Shown here in pieces: positions 8,352-15,788 of a stretch of DNA of 27,247 nucleotides. Source of the stretch: CAZMOK01 sp964644135 (GTDB lineage: Bacteria; Bacteroidota; Bacteroidia; Bacteroidales; JAGOPY01). The stretch is from assembly GCA_964644135.1 (NCBI GenBank), contig CAZXWD010000034.1:1-27247 (forward strand), given 5' to 3'. The notes under the pieces are model-generated. The model worked only from the letters and a program-made list of their open reading frames with translations. It did not search any database and was not told the origin of the DNA. Positions within the stretch are counted from its first letter, which is position 1, and each line of letters starts with the position of its first letter. The translations under genes were made by a program, and so were the position numbers.

Positions 8352-8928
8352 ATTCCAAAAACATTTTGTCCATTTCATAATATTTGTTCTCTTTCCAGTG
8401 AAATTCTATGAATTCTTCAATTGAGCCATTAAACAACTCCAATACTTCCGGCATAGCTATAATATTTCCCGATCCTCTTAATATACTATTAAGGGAAGAG
8501 TACTTGTAATTTTGAAAAGACTTTGTTAGCCCATGCTTTACTGGGTTCATATGAATATAATGTATAAGTTTTTTCAAATATTTGATATCGTGCACTTTAA
8601 TTCTGTTAATAGGCCTGGTCAACAAGCCGCCGACTCTACTTTCCTGATTGTTAAAGTACATTACATATTTCACAAGCCAGGTCCTTAATCCTCTATTGAA
8701 ATCTTTAATATCAATGTCTTCCTTAATTCTGATCAGAAAATGGAAGTGGTTTGTGATCAAGCAAAATGCAAATGTCTCAACATATACGCTAATATTTTCC
8801 TGGTATAAATTCAGAAAATGGTTATAGTTATCAGGATTGGCAAAAATTCTTTCCTTATTAACTCCTCGATTATAAATATGGTAGAAAAAATCGAGTTCGA
8901 ACGGGGTTCTTGTTTTTTTACTGGGCAT
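8350..8928 (-). CDS. REP-associated tyrosine transposase (Y1/HUH, TnpA_REP-like)
   Basis: The 192-residue protein is of normal size for RAYTs. It begins with ELDFFYHIYNRGVNKERIF, the typical YHIxNRG opening of Y1_Tnp proteins. The HUH metal-binding motif is TNHFHFLIR (His61, His63), and the catalytic tyrosine is most likely Tyr124 in IHYIHMNPVKHGL. These enzymes nick and rejoin single-stranded DNA at REP hairpins. The reading frame is intact with all key residues, so the protein may be active. The stop codon overlaps the left hairpin. The region upstream (8929-9012) is AT-rich with an extra inverted repeat and no clear TAnnTTTG box. Base composition is more AT-rich than in the neighbouring genes, which fits horizontal origin. 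Confidence 0.9.
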   Translation of the reverse strand: MPSKKTRTPFELDFFYHIYNRGVNKERIFANPDNYNHFLNLYQENISVYVETFAFCLITNHFHFLIRIKEDIDIKDFNRGLRTWLVKYVMYFNNQESRVGGLLTRPINRIKVHDIKYLKKLIHYIHMNPVKHGLTKSFQNYKYSSLNSILRGSGNIIAMPEVLELFNGSIEEFIEFHWKENKYYEMDKMFLE

Positions 8929-8933
8929 TGTTA

Positions 8934-8970
8934 AATCGATTAATTGAATTTTATTTTCGATTAATCGATT
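8934..8970. repeat. Short inverted repeat upstream of the transposase gene
   Basis: AATCGATTAA (8934-8943) is repeated inverted at 8961-8970 with a 17-base AT-rich spacer. It lies 5 bp upstream of the transposase ATG. It could be an operator for self-control or a transcript hairpin that limits expression; it could also be coincidence in AT-rich DNA. Confidence 0.5.
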
Positions 8971-9012
8971 AGGGAAAGAAAAATACCTGTGCTATTAGAA
9001 AAAAAATTCGAA

Positions 9013-9055
9013 TTAAGGGACGATGTCCCAAATTTTTTGGGACATCGTCCCTTAA
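9013..9055. repeat. Right terminal hairpin of the RAYT element (REP-like)
   Basis: This is a perfect 20-bp stem: TTAAGGGACGATGTCCCAAA (9013-9032) pairs with its complement (9036-9055) around a 3-base T loop. The inner core GGGAC-GAT-GTCCC is the same as in the left hairpin. It lies 8 bp from the peptidase stop codon and could also end that minus-strand transcript. Confidence 0.88.
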
Positions 9056-9063
9056 AAACCCTT

Positions 9064-11172
9064 TTAAATCAACCCCTTCCTCTTCAGCATCGGCTCCGTG
9101 GAAGGCTCCTTGCCCCGGAATTTGATGTAAAGTTTCATCGGGTCATCAGTGCCACCACGCGAAATTATGTTTTCCCTGAATGATGTCGCAGTTTCTTTGT
9201 CGAAAAGGCTTGTTTCCTTGAAAGCCTGGAATGCATCTGCATCTAAAACCTCCGACCACATGTAGCTGTAATACCCCGATGAATACCCGCCGGCAAAAAT
9301 ATGGGCGAAGTACGGACTGCGGTACCTGACTATGATCTCAGGTATCAGTCCTATCTCAGCCAACGCATTATTCTCAAATTCCAGCACATCACCAGTATAG
9401 GCTTCAGTGAGTGTATGCCAGTCCATATCGAGGTAAGCGGCCGAGGTATATTCTACTGTTGCAAAACCCTGGTTAAAATGCTTTGCCTTCTTCAACTTTT
9501 CTATGAGCTCTTCGGGGATTACCTCTCCGGTCTTATAATGAATGGCAAAGGTTTTCAACACCTCAGGCTCGGCTGCCCAGTTTTCCATTACCTGCGACGG
9601 AAGCTCAACAAAATCCCTGGGTACGGATGTCCCTGATAATGTCCTGTAGTTGCAATCCGATAATAAACCGTGTAAAGCGTGCCCGAATTCATGGAACATA
9701 GTACTTGCTTCATCGAAAGTGAGTAGTGAAGGCATATCACCGGTTGGCTTTGAAAAGTTCATCACCATAGTTATTACTGGTGTTACATTTTCCCCGTCCA
9801 TACGATACTGTTTCCTGTAACTGCTCATCCAGGCGCCGCTTTGTTTACTGGCCCTTGGAAAGAAATCCATGAATAAGATACCGATGTGGCTCCCGTCCCC
9901 TTCAGTTACCTGGTATGCAACAGCATCGGAATGCGGTACCGGGATGTCATCCCTTTCATTGAATTTTATACCGTAAAGATTATTGGCCACAGCAAACATG
10001 CCCTTTTTTACATTCTCCAGCTGGAAATAAGGTTTCAGCACTTCATCACTCAGGTCATATTTTTGTTTTCTCAGCTTTTCGGCATAATACCACCAGTCCC
10101 ATGCTTCAAGTTTGAAGTTACCACCTTCAGCATCGATCATACCCTGAAGTTCTTCTGCCTCCTTTCTGGCCATGGGTAATGCGGCTTTCCATACCTCGTC
10201 AAGGAGATTGTAAACTTCAGCAGGTTCTTTGGCCATATTTTCCTCAAGGATATAATGTGCATGAGTTTCATAGTCAAGAAGATCAGCCCTTTCAACCCTT
10301 AGGTTGGCCATCTTCTTTAATATGTCTTTATTGTCGTATTCATTTCCGTGATTGCATCGGTTTGCATAGGCCATCAACATTTTCTCCCTCAAATCCCTTT
10401 TTTCTGAATACTGAAGGAAAGGGATCAAACTTGGCTTATGAAGGGTAAAGACCCATTTGCCTTCTTCACCGGCCTCCTTTGCAGCATCGGCAGCGGCGTT
10501 GATAACGAAATCGGGCAGGCCTGCCAGATCATCTTTATTATCGATCACCATCTTAAAATTATTGGTCTCTGCGAGCAGATTGTCGTCAAACTGAAGCGAC
10601 AGCACCGACAATTCCTTGTTTATCTCACGCATCCTTTCCCTTGCATCACCTTTAAGGTTCGCGCCACCCCTGGTGAACTGCTTATAGGTTTTGTCAAGCA
10701 ACTTCTCCTGCTCTGTAGAAAGGTCAAGCTCATCTTTTTTATCATAAACTTCCTTCACCCTGGCAAAAAGAGCCTCATTCAACCTGATGTCATCATTATG
10801 TTTCGACAGAAGGGGAGCCACCTCCCTGGCAATCGATTGCAATTCATCGCTTGTATTGGCTGATGTGAGATTATAAAATACATTACTTACTTTTCTGAGC
10901 AGCATACCCGAGCGATCAAGTGCAGCTATCGTATTTTCAAAGTCCGGGGGGGCAGTGGCAGCAGCTATCTTCTCAACTTCCCCGGCATGTTGCTTCATGC
11001 CTTCTGTGAAAGCCGGAAGAAGATGCTCGTTATTGATCTTGTCAAATGCTGGCACTTCATAAGGAGTACCGTAATCGGTTAAAAAAGGATTTGTGTTCAT
11101 TTCTTCCTGGTTCAAATTACACGAACTGATAATAAATACGCCTGCAAAAAGGGGCAAGAAAATTTTTTTCAT
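9064..11172 (-). CDS. dcp: M3-family metallopeptidase lipoprotein (peptidyl-dipeptidase Dcp type)
   Basis: The 702-residue protein begins with a lipoprotein signal (MKKIFLPLFAGVFIISSC, lipobox ISSC, Cys18), so it is probably anchored in the envelope. The mature part follows the M3A/oligopeptidase A-Dcp layout: an N-terminal NPFLTDYGTPYEVPAFDKI segment, a long helical domain, then the zinc site FHEFGHALHGLLSD with HEFGH at 494-498 and a downstream glutamate in VELPSQVMENWA. C-terminal landmarks YTSAAYLDMDW and FAGGYSSGYYSYMWSEV are also typical. Dcp removes C-terminal dipeptides; the related PrlC is an endopeptidase. Length and N-terminal pattern favour Dcp. An exact -7 box is found 23 bp upstream of the ATG. 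The gene is intact. Its probable job is degradation of peptides in the periplasm or at the surface for nutrition. Confidence 0.92.
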   Translation of the reverse strand: MKKIFLPLFAGVFIISSCNLNQEEMNTNPFLTDYGTPYEVPAFDKINNEHLLPAFTEGMKQHAGEVEKIAAATAPPDFENTIAALDRSGMLLRKVSNVFYNLTSANTSDELQSIAREVAPLLSKHNDDIRLNEALFARVKEVYDKKDELDLSTEQEKLLDKTYKQFTRGGANLKGDARERMREINKELSVLSLQFDDNLLAETNNFKMVIDNKDDLAGLPDFVINAAADAAKEAGEEGKWVFTLHKPSLIPFLQYSEKRDLREKMLMAYANRCNHGNEYDNKDILKKMANLRVERADLLDYETHAHYILEENMAKEPAEVYNLLDEVWKAALPMARKEAEELQGMIDAEGGNFKLEAWDWWYYAEKLRKQKYDLSDEVLKPYFQLENVKKGMFAVANNLYGIKFNERDDIPVPHSDAVAYQVTEGDGSHIGILFMDFFPRASKQSGAWMSSYRKQYRMDGENVTPVITMVMNFSKPTGDMPSLLTFDEASTMFHEFGHALHGLLSDCNYRTLSGTSVPRDFVELPSQVMENWAAEPEVLKTFAIHYKTGEVIPEELIEKLKKAKHFNQGFATVEYTSAAYLDMDWHTLTEAYTGDVLEFENNALAEIGLIPEIIVRYRSPYFAHIFAGGYSSGYYSYMWSEVLDADAFQAFKETSLFDKETATSFRENIISRGGTDDPMKLYIKFRGKEPSTEPMLKRKGLI

Positions 11173-11194
11173 TTTAATCTGGTTTTTAGGGCTG

Positions 11195-11202
11195 CAAAGG
11201 TA
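11195..11202 (-). promoter_or_regulatory. -7 box TACCTTTG of the Dcp peptidase gene
   Basis: The minus-strand TACCTTTG is an exact TAnnTTTG match 23 bp upstream of the ATG at 11172. No TTG occurs at the usual spacing, so only the -7 part is supported. Confidence 0.5.
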
Positions 11203-11228
11203 ATAATTGATTGTAATCTTTCCTCCTG

Positions 11229-11259
11229 TTGCAATCGCTCATTCATTTTATTAAATTTG
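11229..11259 (+). promoter_or_regulatory. Bacteroidota-type promoter (TTG-N20-TAAATTTG)
   Basis: TTG at 11229-11231 is followed after 20 bases by TAAATTTG at 11252-11259. It faces the Dcp promoter. It decides the start of the next gene: the upstream in-frame start at 11257 lies inside the -7 box and cannot be in the transcript, so the ATG at 11284 is the likely start. Confidence 0.65.
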
Positions 11260-11283
11260 GGAAAACCAAAAAAATACTGTCGC

Positions 11284-11508
11284 ATGAATTTTTCCGGATT
11301 ATTAAGGTATTTAGGTCTTGCCGGCGGGCTCGTAGGTGCCCTGCTGATACTTGGGGGAGTTATAGGGTTCCTGGTAGAAGGTGAATTTCTCGGGGTAAGG
11401 AATTTTTATAACTGGTTCTATATTGCCAATTCTTTCCTCTTTTTTGGCATCTTTTGTTTCGTGATGAGGCTGAATTGCAAGAAGGATGAGGAAGCCGTGC
11501 CTCAATAG
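11284..11508 (+). CDS. Small two-helix membrane protein of unknown function
   Basis: The protein has 74 residues from the ATG at 11284. Two hydrophobic helices are visible: GLAGGLVGALLILGGVIGFL (about 11-30) and YNWFYIANSFLFFGIFCFVM (about 41-60). A short segment with an acidic pair lies between them, and the tail RLNCKKDEEAVPQ is charged. No family is recognised. The gene has its own promoter divergent from the Dcp gene and ends 21 bp from the convergent LytTR gene, so it is a single-gene unit. The good promoter and clean two-helix topology argue that it is real despite its size. The opposite-strand frame at 11311-11505 is a shadow. Confidence 0.6.
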   Translation: MNFSGLLRYLGLAGGLVGALLILGGVIGFLVEGEFLGVRNFYNWFYIANSFLFFGIFCFVMRLNCKKDEEAVPQ

Positions 11509-11529
11509 AATATCAGTGCAAGGAATTTT

Positions 11530-12270
11530 TCAGGATCTCATTATTCTTTCAATTCTTTTTCGGTAGGTATCTCCTACCGGGATCTCGATATTCCCAATCT
11601 CCACGTCGTGGGAGGTCAGGGCAGTTACTTTATTAATATTGACAATGTAAGACCGGTGGACCCGCAAAAAACTGCCGGCAGGAACCCTTGACTCCATCTC
11701 ATTCAATGTCATCTTTGTCATTATACGTTCAGAAGGAGTATGAATCCTTACATAATCTTTGATACTTTCAATATAGTCTATATCATGAAAAAAGACTTTC
11801 CGTGATTTTCTGTCGGCTCTTATCACTAAAAACTCTCCGGCAGTATTATTTCCTTTTTCTTCTTCTTCTTCTTCTTGATAGCCAGTTTTACCTGCCTGCC
11901 GGAACCTGCTGAATTTATCAAGGGCCTTCATCAACCTCGAACTTGATATTGGCTTCATAAGGTAGTCGATCACCGACAGTTCAAAAGCCTCCAGTGCGAA
12001 TTCCCTGTGAGCGGTTGTAAGTATAACAGCAGGTGGTGATCGTAAATTTTTCAGAAAGTCCAGCCCACTGACTTCAGGCATGTGGATATCCAGGAACATA
12101 AGGTCTACATTATGTTCCTGCAAAGCATCGAATGCCTGAAAAGTGTCCTTGCACTCCGCAAGAATGTCTATAAACTCGAATTTTTTCAGAAGCGACCTTA
12201 GCACCTCAATGGCAAGAGGCTCATCGTCAACAATGATGCATTTTATTCTTTCTTTAACCTCCTGGTCCAT
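11530..12270 (-). CDS. LytTR-family response regulator
   Basis: This 246-residue regulator has a receiver domain (about 9-125) with Asp14/Asp15, phospho-acceptor Asp61 in MFLDIHMP, Thr in LTTAHREFALEAF and Lys in DYLMKPIS. A linker holds six glutamates in a row. A LytTR DNA-binding domain follows (about 148-246) with the hallmark segments IDYIESIKDYVRIHT, FLRVHRSYIVNINKV and IPVGDTYRKRI. LytTR proteins bind direct repeats upstream of target promoters. The start overlaps the end of the sensor kinase gene by 17 bp, so the two are translationally coupled and form a cognate pair. The Glu run is encoded by a GAA-type triplet repeat (about 11858-11876) whose length could vary in frame between strains. 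Targets are unknown. Confidence 0.93.
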   Translation of the reverse strand: MDQEVKERIKCIIVDDEPLAIEVLRSLLKKFEFIDILAECKDTFQAFDALQEHNVDLMFLDIHMPEVSGLDFLKNLRSPPAVILTTAHREFALEAFELSVIDYLMKPISSSRLMKALDKFSRFRQAGKTGYQEEEEEEKGNNTAGEFLVIRADRKSRKVFFHDIDYIESIKDYVRIHTPSERIMTKMTLNEMESRVPAGSFLRVHRSYIVNINKVTALTSHDVEIGNIEIPVGDTYRKRIERIMRS

Positions 12271-13327
12271 TTAATTTTATTTGAAGTGTTACCTCGAATT
12301 TATCTTTATCATTTATAATTTCAATATTATGCCTGCCGGGATAAAGAAGCTTCAGTCTCTTTTGCAGGTTCGACAGGCCTATACCTCCATGTCCTTTTCC
12401 CGGTTCATCTGAGCCCGGGTTGCTGTTCGTGATTATGAAGGTCAACATGTTGGCTGTAATCTCCAAACTAATATCTACCCAGGCATTTTCTTTTTTTCTG
12501 TCAACACCATGCTTGAAACTGTTTTCAACCAGCGGAAGAAAAAGCATAGGGGCTATTTTTAGGTTCCTGGTATCACCTTGAGCATCAAAATTCATTTTGA
12601 GCTCATCACCAAACCTAACTTGCTGAAGTTCAATATAGTTTTTAATGACCTCTATCTCTTTTTCTAACAAAACATTCTCAGCATCACATTCATAAAGAAG
12701 ATAATCAAGGATCCCTGATAGTTTTATGATCATATCAGGGGTGTCATCACTCTTTTTCATCGAAAGAGCATAAATGCTGTTAAGCGAATTAAACAGAAAA
12801 TGGGGCTGAATTTGTGACCTCAGCATTTTCAGTTCTGCTTCGAGCTTTTGCCTTGATATCTCCTGTATGTTCTTTTGTCTTTTGTTCCACGATATAAGCA
12901 GCTTGATAGTGATTACAAGAAATATTATGAAATACATGGCCACAAAAAGGAAATATACATCAATGCTGGTTCTGTCGGGGGTCTTTTCGGCGCCGAAAAT
13001 ATACCAGAACAGAACCAGAAAGGCAGCCATTGTTTCCAGGTATAATGAAACAATAACAGTGAAGAAGGAAAAGAGAATGAACCTGGTGTATCTCTGTTTT
13101 TCAAAATACCTTGGTATCAAGAAATAAATAAAAAAGTAGCTTGTCCCTATTGTTATTGCCAACAGCAGTGATACAAGCAGAAATGACTGTGAATAATTAC
13201 CGGTCTGATGACCGAAAAACAAGGTGTAGAATAGCAATACAAGACCCCAGAAAAATACATGAAATATCCACCGGAACCGCTTTCGGAATAAATGTGTGAA
13301 TACCGTTTGGGAATTAAAGACTTCCAT
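12254..13327 (-). CDS. LytS/YehU-type sensor histidine kinase (His_kinase family)
   Basis: The 357-residue protein has four hydrophobic segments, at about 21-38, 49-70, 82-110 and 124-146, then a short coiled linker (WNKRQKNIQEISRQKLEAEL). The histidine kinase region has the phospho-acceptor His176 in SQIQPHFLFNSLNSI, an N-box LVENSFKHGV and a G-box GHGGIGLSNLQKRL. This is the layout of the Bacteroidota LytS-like kinases, which have no extracytoplasmic sensor domain and probably sense through the membrane part. It is first in an operon with its LytTR regulator. A near-consensus TATCTTTA box (13339-13346, minus) lies 11 bp before the ATG, but the TTG spacing is short, so the promoter is uncertain. 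The signal is unknown. Confidence 0.93.
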   Translation of the reverse strand: MEVFNSQTVFTHLFRKRFRWIFHVFFWGLVLLFYTLFFGHQTGNYSQSFLLVSLLLAITIGTSYFFIYFLIPRYFEKQRYTRFILFSFFTVIVSLYLETMAAFLVLFWYIFGAEKTPDRTSIDVYFLFVAMYFIIFLVITIKLLISWNKRQKNIQEISRQKLEAELKMLRSQIQPHFLFNSLNSIYALSMKKSDDTPDMIIKLSGILDYLLYECDAENVLLEKEIEVIKNYIELQQVRFGDELKMNFDAQGDTRNLKIAPMLFLPLVENSFKHGVDRKKENAWVDISLEITANMLTFIITNSNPGSDEPGKGHGGIGLSNLQKRLKLLYPGRHNIEIINDKDKFEVTLQIKLNGPGG

Positions 13328-13541
13328 CTGAAACAGGTTAAAGATAAAGGCAATTTAACTACAATTTGCATTTACCGGGTTAAAAATCGACCAAAAAGGA
13401 ATTAACGGAGATAAAATGCGGAATCCTGCAGACTAACCGGACTCGTCGATGATCATGGTTTATTCGTCTATAAAAAGAGCCGGGGGGTCTACAATTCAAT
13501 TTTTGGCTTCGTTGAGTCTTTATTTTAGCGTCAGATAATGT

Positions 13542-13549
13542 TAAATTTG
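13542..13549 (+). promoter_or_regulatory. -7 box TAAATTTG of the MotA/ExbB-like gene
   Basis: TAAATTTG is an exact TAnnTTTG match 14 bp before the ATG at 13564. The nearest upstream TTG (13512-13514) is too far away for a standard -33 element. The short distance predicts a leader of only a few bases. Confidence 0.42.
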
Positions 13550-13563
13550 AAAACAGGAAAATC

Positions 13564-13974
13564 ATGGAACACGCAAGCTTTTTAAATCAGTTTTTTATGT
13601 GGTTTGGACCATATAAATTTCCAATGTTGCTCCTCGCCCTAATTGTAGTGGTATTAATAATTGTCAAGGCTGTGGATCTTTTATTTATGAGGAATCTCAG
13701 TGAATCCCGAAAAAAGCGATGGCTGAACTCAATACTTTTTTGGGGTGCCATTGGGCTTGTCTTTGGGATGTTTGCACAGACAGCTTCCTTATGGGTGGCT
13801 TTACAGGAGATCATGCACGCAAAAGATCTTTCCCCTCCGATTATCATAATGGGATTCCTGGGATCATTCGCACCTACTTTGTTCGGCTTGCTAATACTGC
13901 TTGTTGCTGCAATTGCCTGGTGGTTGCTCAGGGTCGTCTACAGGAGATCTTTGATAAATGTGCCTGAAAATTAA
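13564..13974 (+). CDS. Small MotA/TolQ/ExbB proton-channel-like membrane protein
   Basis: The protein has 136 residues with three hydrophobic segments: about 18-42 (FPMLLLALIVVVLIIVKAVDLL), 57-78 (FWGAIGLVFGMFAQTASLW) and 93-122 (IIIMGFLGSFAPTLFGLLILLVAAIAWWLL). The GxxxGMFAQ and GSFAPTLFGLL pattern resembles the two conserved helices of MotA/TolQ/ExbB proteins that line the proton channel. It is shorter than TolQ/ExbB (usually over 200 residues) and lacks the large cytoplasmic domain. No ExbD/TolR partner is adjacent. It has its own promoter, divergent from the LytS kinase, and ends 14 bp from the convergent DUF169 gene. The family call is by pattern only; function is unknown. Confidence 0.6.
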   Translation: MEHASFLNQFFMWFGPYKFPMLLLALIVVVLIIVKAVDLLFMRNLSESRKKRWLNSILFWGAIGLVFGMFAQTASLWVALQEIMHAKDLSPPIIIMGFLGSFAPTLFGLLILLVAAIAWWLLRVVYRRSLINVPEN

Positions 13975-13988
13975 GGAATAATTCTGCT

Positions 13989-14711
13989 TTAAAGGCTTCC
14001 TCCCCTGGACTTTCTCAGGTTTTGAAGAAAGGGCTTACCGAGGAAGCTTTTTTCATCGAGTTTACAGAGCCTTTCAAACATTGGCTTGTTCACTGTAAAG
14101 GCTATGATCTCAGGTGGAAGGTACTGCCGCATGGCCATATCCATCGATCCGATCATTGCCTTTGGTTTATCGTGGGGAGAAACCAGAGTTAGCATTTCCA
14201 TACATCCGGCACCGAATTTTGCCACGATCGGTTCCGGATCCGATAATCCACTGAAATATTGTGCCCCGGTGAAAAGTACACTGAGCTGGTCGGGATTTAC
14301 AAAGAGGGTAACAGTTTCAAGCAATTGATAGGCCTCATTCACGAGGGGCCCGACAAACAGGTACTGGTTTTTTGGCCGGAACCTCTTTACTTCATCAAAC
14401 CATTCGCCCATAAGTTCTTCTGAGGCTTTCAGGCCTTCGTCGTTTGCAAGGAAATCAAGATACTCTGCCCTGCTGCGGGTAGTCTGGTCAAACCACCAGG
14501 AACCGCAGCCTCCGCACCCGTAATTCGACTCGCTCAGACGTGTCATTTTGCCGTTCATCCATGATTTATAATAGGCAAAAACACAAACATGCTTTGAAGG
14601 ATCGGGTTCCTTGTAATTAGTGAAAAGGGGACTATCATCACTGTCGTAGATCCCGATCAGCGGGGAAGAGAGGTTTAGTTTTTCTTTAAGATAGTCGTAG
14701 TCAGGCTGCAT
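13989..14711 (-). CDS. DUF169 family protein, last gene of the cydAB cluster
   Basis: The 240-residue soluble protein has no signal peptide or membrane helix. The order of elements fits the DUF169 family: PLIGIYDSDD near the N-terminus, HVCVFAYY, a cysteine motif YGCGGCGSWW (Cys66, Cys69), YLFVGPLVN, FGAGCMEMLT (Cys170) and PPEIIAFTVNKPMFERL. Cys43, Cys66, Cys69 and Cys170 are candidates for metal, cluster or haem handling, but no biochemical role for the family is established to my knowledge. It begins 19 bp after the cydB stop in the same direction, so it is probably co-transcribed with cytochrome bd. That context suggests, but does not prove, a link to assembly or redox control of the oxidase. 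Confidence 0.75.
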   Translation of the reverse strand: MQPDYDYLKEKLNLSSPLIGIYDSDDSPLFTNYKEPDPSKHVCVFAYYKSWMNGKMTRLSESNYGCGGCGSWWFDQTTRSRAEYLDFLANDEGLKASEELMGEWFDEVKRFRPKNQYLFVGPLVNEAYQLLETVTLFVNPDQLSVLFTGAQYFSGLSDPEPIVAKFGAGCMEMLTLVSPHDKPKAMIGSMDMAMRQYLPPEIIAFTVNKPMFERLCKLDEKSFLGKPFLQNLRKSRGGSL

Positions 14712-14730
14712 ATAAGGTCAATTTCTTTGA

Positions 14731-15765
14731 TCAGTAACTTGTTTCATCCAGTTTCACTTTGCCCCAGAAAGTCTTGTAAACGAATACGGTATAGGTTATC
14801 ACAAGGGGGCCGCCAATAGCCACAATTGTAAGCATAATGCCCAGTGCCTTGTCGGATGATGCTGCGTTGTAAACTGTCAGGGTATAAACCGGGTCGATAG
14901 TCGAAAGGATTACAACCGGGAACAGTTCAATGGCGACGAGGATCAGCAGGAAACTGATCGACAGAGCGGAGAACAGGAACGATTGGAGGTACTTCTTCTT
15001 GCTCGCCAGCCTCGGAACATTGGCTATACTGAGGAAAGCCAGCACCGGTACGATGAATAATACCGGGGTGTCAAGGAATTTATCGGTAAGATGCGGAAAG
15101 AATGCTATTGAGAGAATAGTGACGACAACAAAAGTAGCGACAAGGAAAAAAATAGCTCTCCATAACAATCTCTCTACCTTTTTGAAAAGCCTGCCTTCTG
15201 TTTTCATGGTAAGGAAGATTGCTCCATGCACCATGAACATTGCCAGGGTAGTGAGGCCAACCATGAGGGCATAGGGATTCAGGAATTCAAGCCAGTGGCC
15301 TGTGAATTCGAAGTTTTCGCCCAGTGATATTCCCCTGAGTACATTCCCCAGGACTACCCCCAGAAGTAAGGCAAGGGCTGCACTGGAAACACTGTAGCTT
15401 ACATCCCATAGGTTTTTCCACCATTTCATTGGTTCCTTGCCCCGGAATTCTATAGAAACAGCCCTGAAAATGAGGAACCCCAGGAACAACATAAACGGGA
15501 TGTACATGGCTGAGAAAAGTGATGCATACGCTTCGGGAAAGCCTGCAAAAAGGGCGCCACCCCCTATTACCAGCCATACTTCGTTACCGTCCCAGACCGG
15601 ACCAACGGCATTGAGTGCTATACGGCGGCTTTCATCTTCCTTGAAAAACAAATGCCAGGCACCTGCCCCTAAATCAAAGCCATCCAGGATGGCATAGCCG
15701 GAAAACAGCCCCCCAACTACCAGGAACCATAATGTGGGATAATCTATTCCTAAAAATGTACTCAT
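14731..15765 (-). CDS. cydB: Cytochrome bd quinol oxidase subunit II
   Basis: This 344-residue membrane protein has about eight to nine hydrophobic helices. Recognisable CydB segments are LWFLVVGGLFSGYAILDGFDLG at the N-terminus, the region ending in GPVWDGNEVWLVIGGGALFA, FPEAYASLFSAMYIPF, FRAVSIEFRGK and GGPLVITYTVFVYKTFWGKV at the C-terminus. CydB pairs with CydA and is needed for stability of the haem-carrying complex; the bd oxidase reduces oxygen to water with electrons from quinol and has high oxygen affinity. It begins 23 bp after the cydA stop. All conserved segments are present, so the gene looks functional. No separate cydX is evident in the cluster. Confidence 0.96.
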   Translation of the reverse strand: MSTFLGIDYPTLWFLVVGGLFSGYAILDGFDLGAGAWHLFFKEDESRRIALNAVGPVWDGNEVWLVIGGGALFAGFPEAYASLFSAMYIPFMLFLGFLIFRAVSIEFRGKEPMKWWKNLWDVSYSVSSAALALLLGVVLGNVLRGISLGENFEFTGHWLEFLNPYALMVGLTTLAMFMVHGAIFLTMKTEGRLFKKVERLLWRAIFFLVATFVVVTILSIAFFPHLTDKFLDTPVLFIVPVLAFLSIANVPRLASKKKYLQSFLFSALSISFLLILVAIELFPVVILSTIDPVYTLTVYNAASSDKALGIMLTIVAIGGPLVITYTVFVYKTFWGKVKLDETSY

Positions 15766-15788
15766 TTCTATTCGGGTTTTTTTATGCT

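Larger units (their letters stand above)
8307..9055 (-). mobile_element. REP-associated tyrosine transposase element with hairpin termini
   Basis: A 749-bp unit consists of one Y1 transposase gene flanked by two hairpins that share the core GGGACGATGTCCC and its complement. The core appears nowhere else in the window that I could find. This arrangement fits RAYT-type elements, in which the HUH transposase recognises REP-like hairpins at its own borders, rather than a classical insertion sequence with terminal inverted repeats and target duplications. I see no target-site duplication. It sits between the 3' ends of the SDR gene and the peptidase gene, disrupting neither. Confidence 0.75.
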
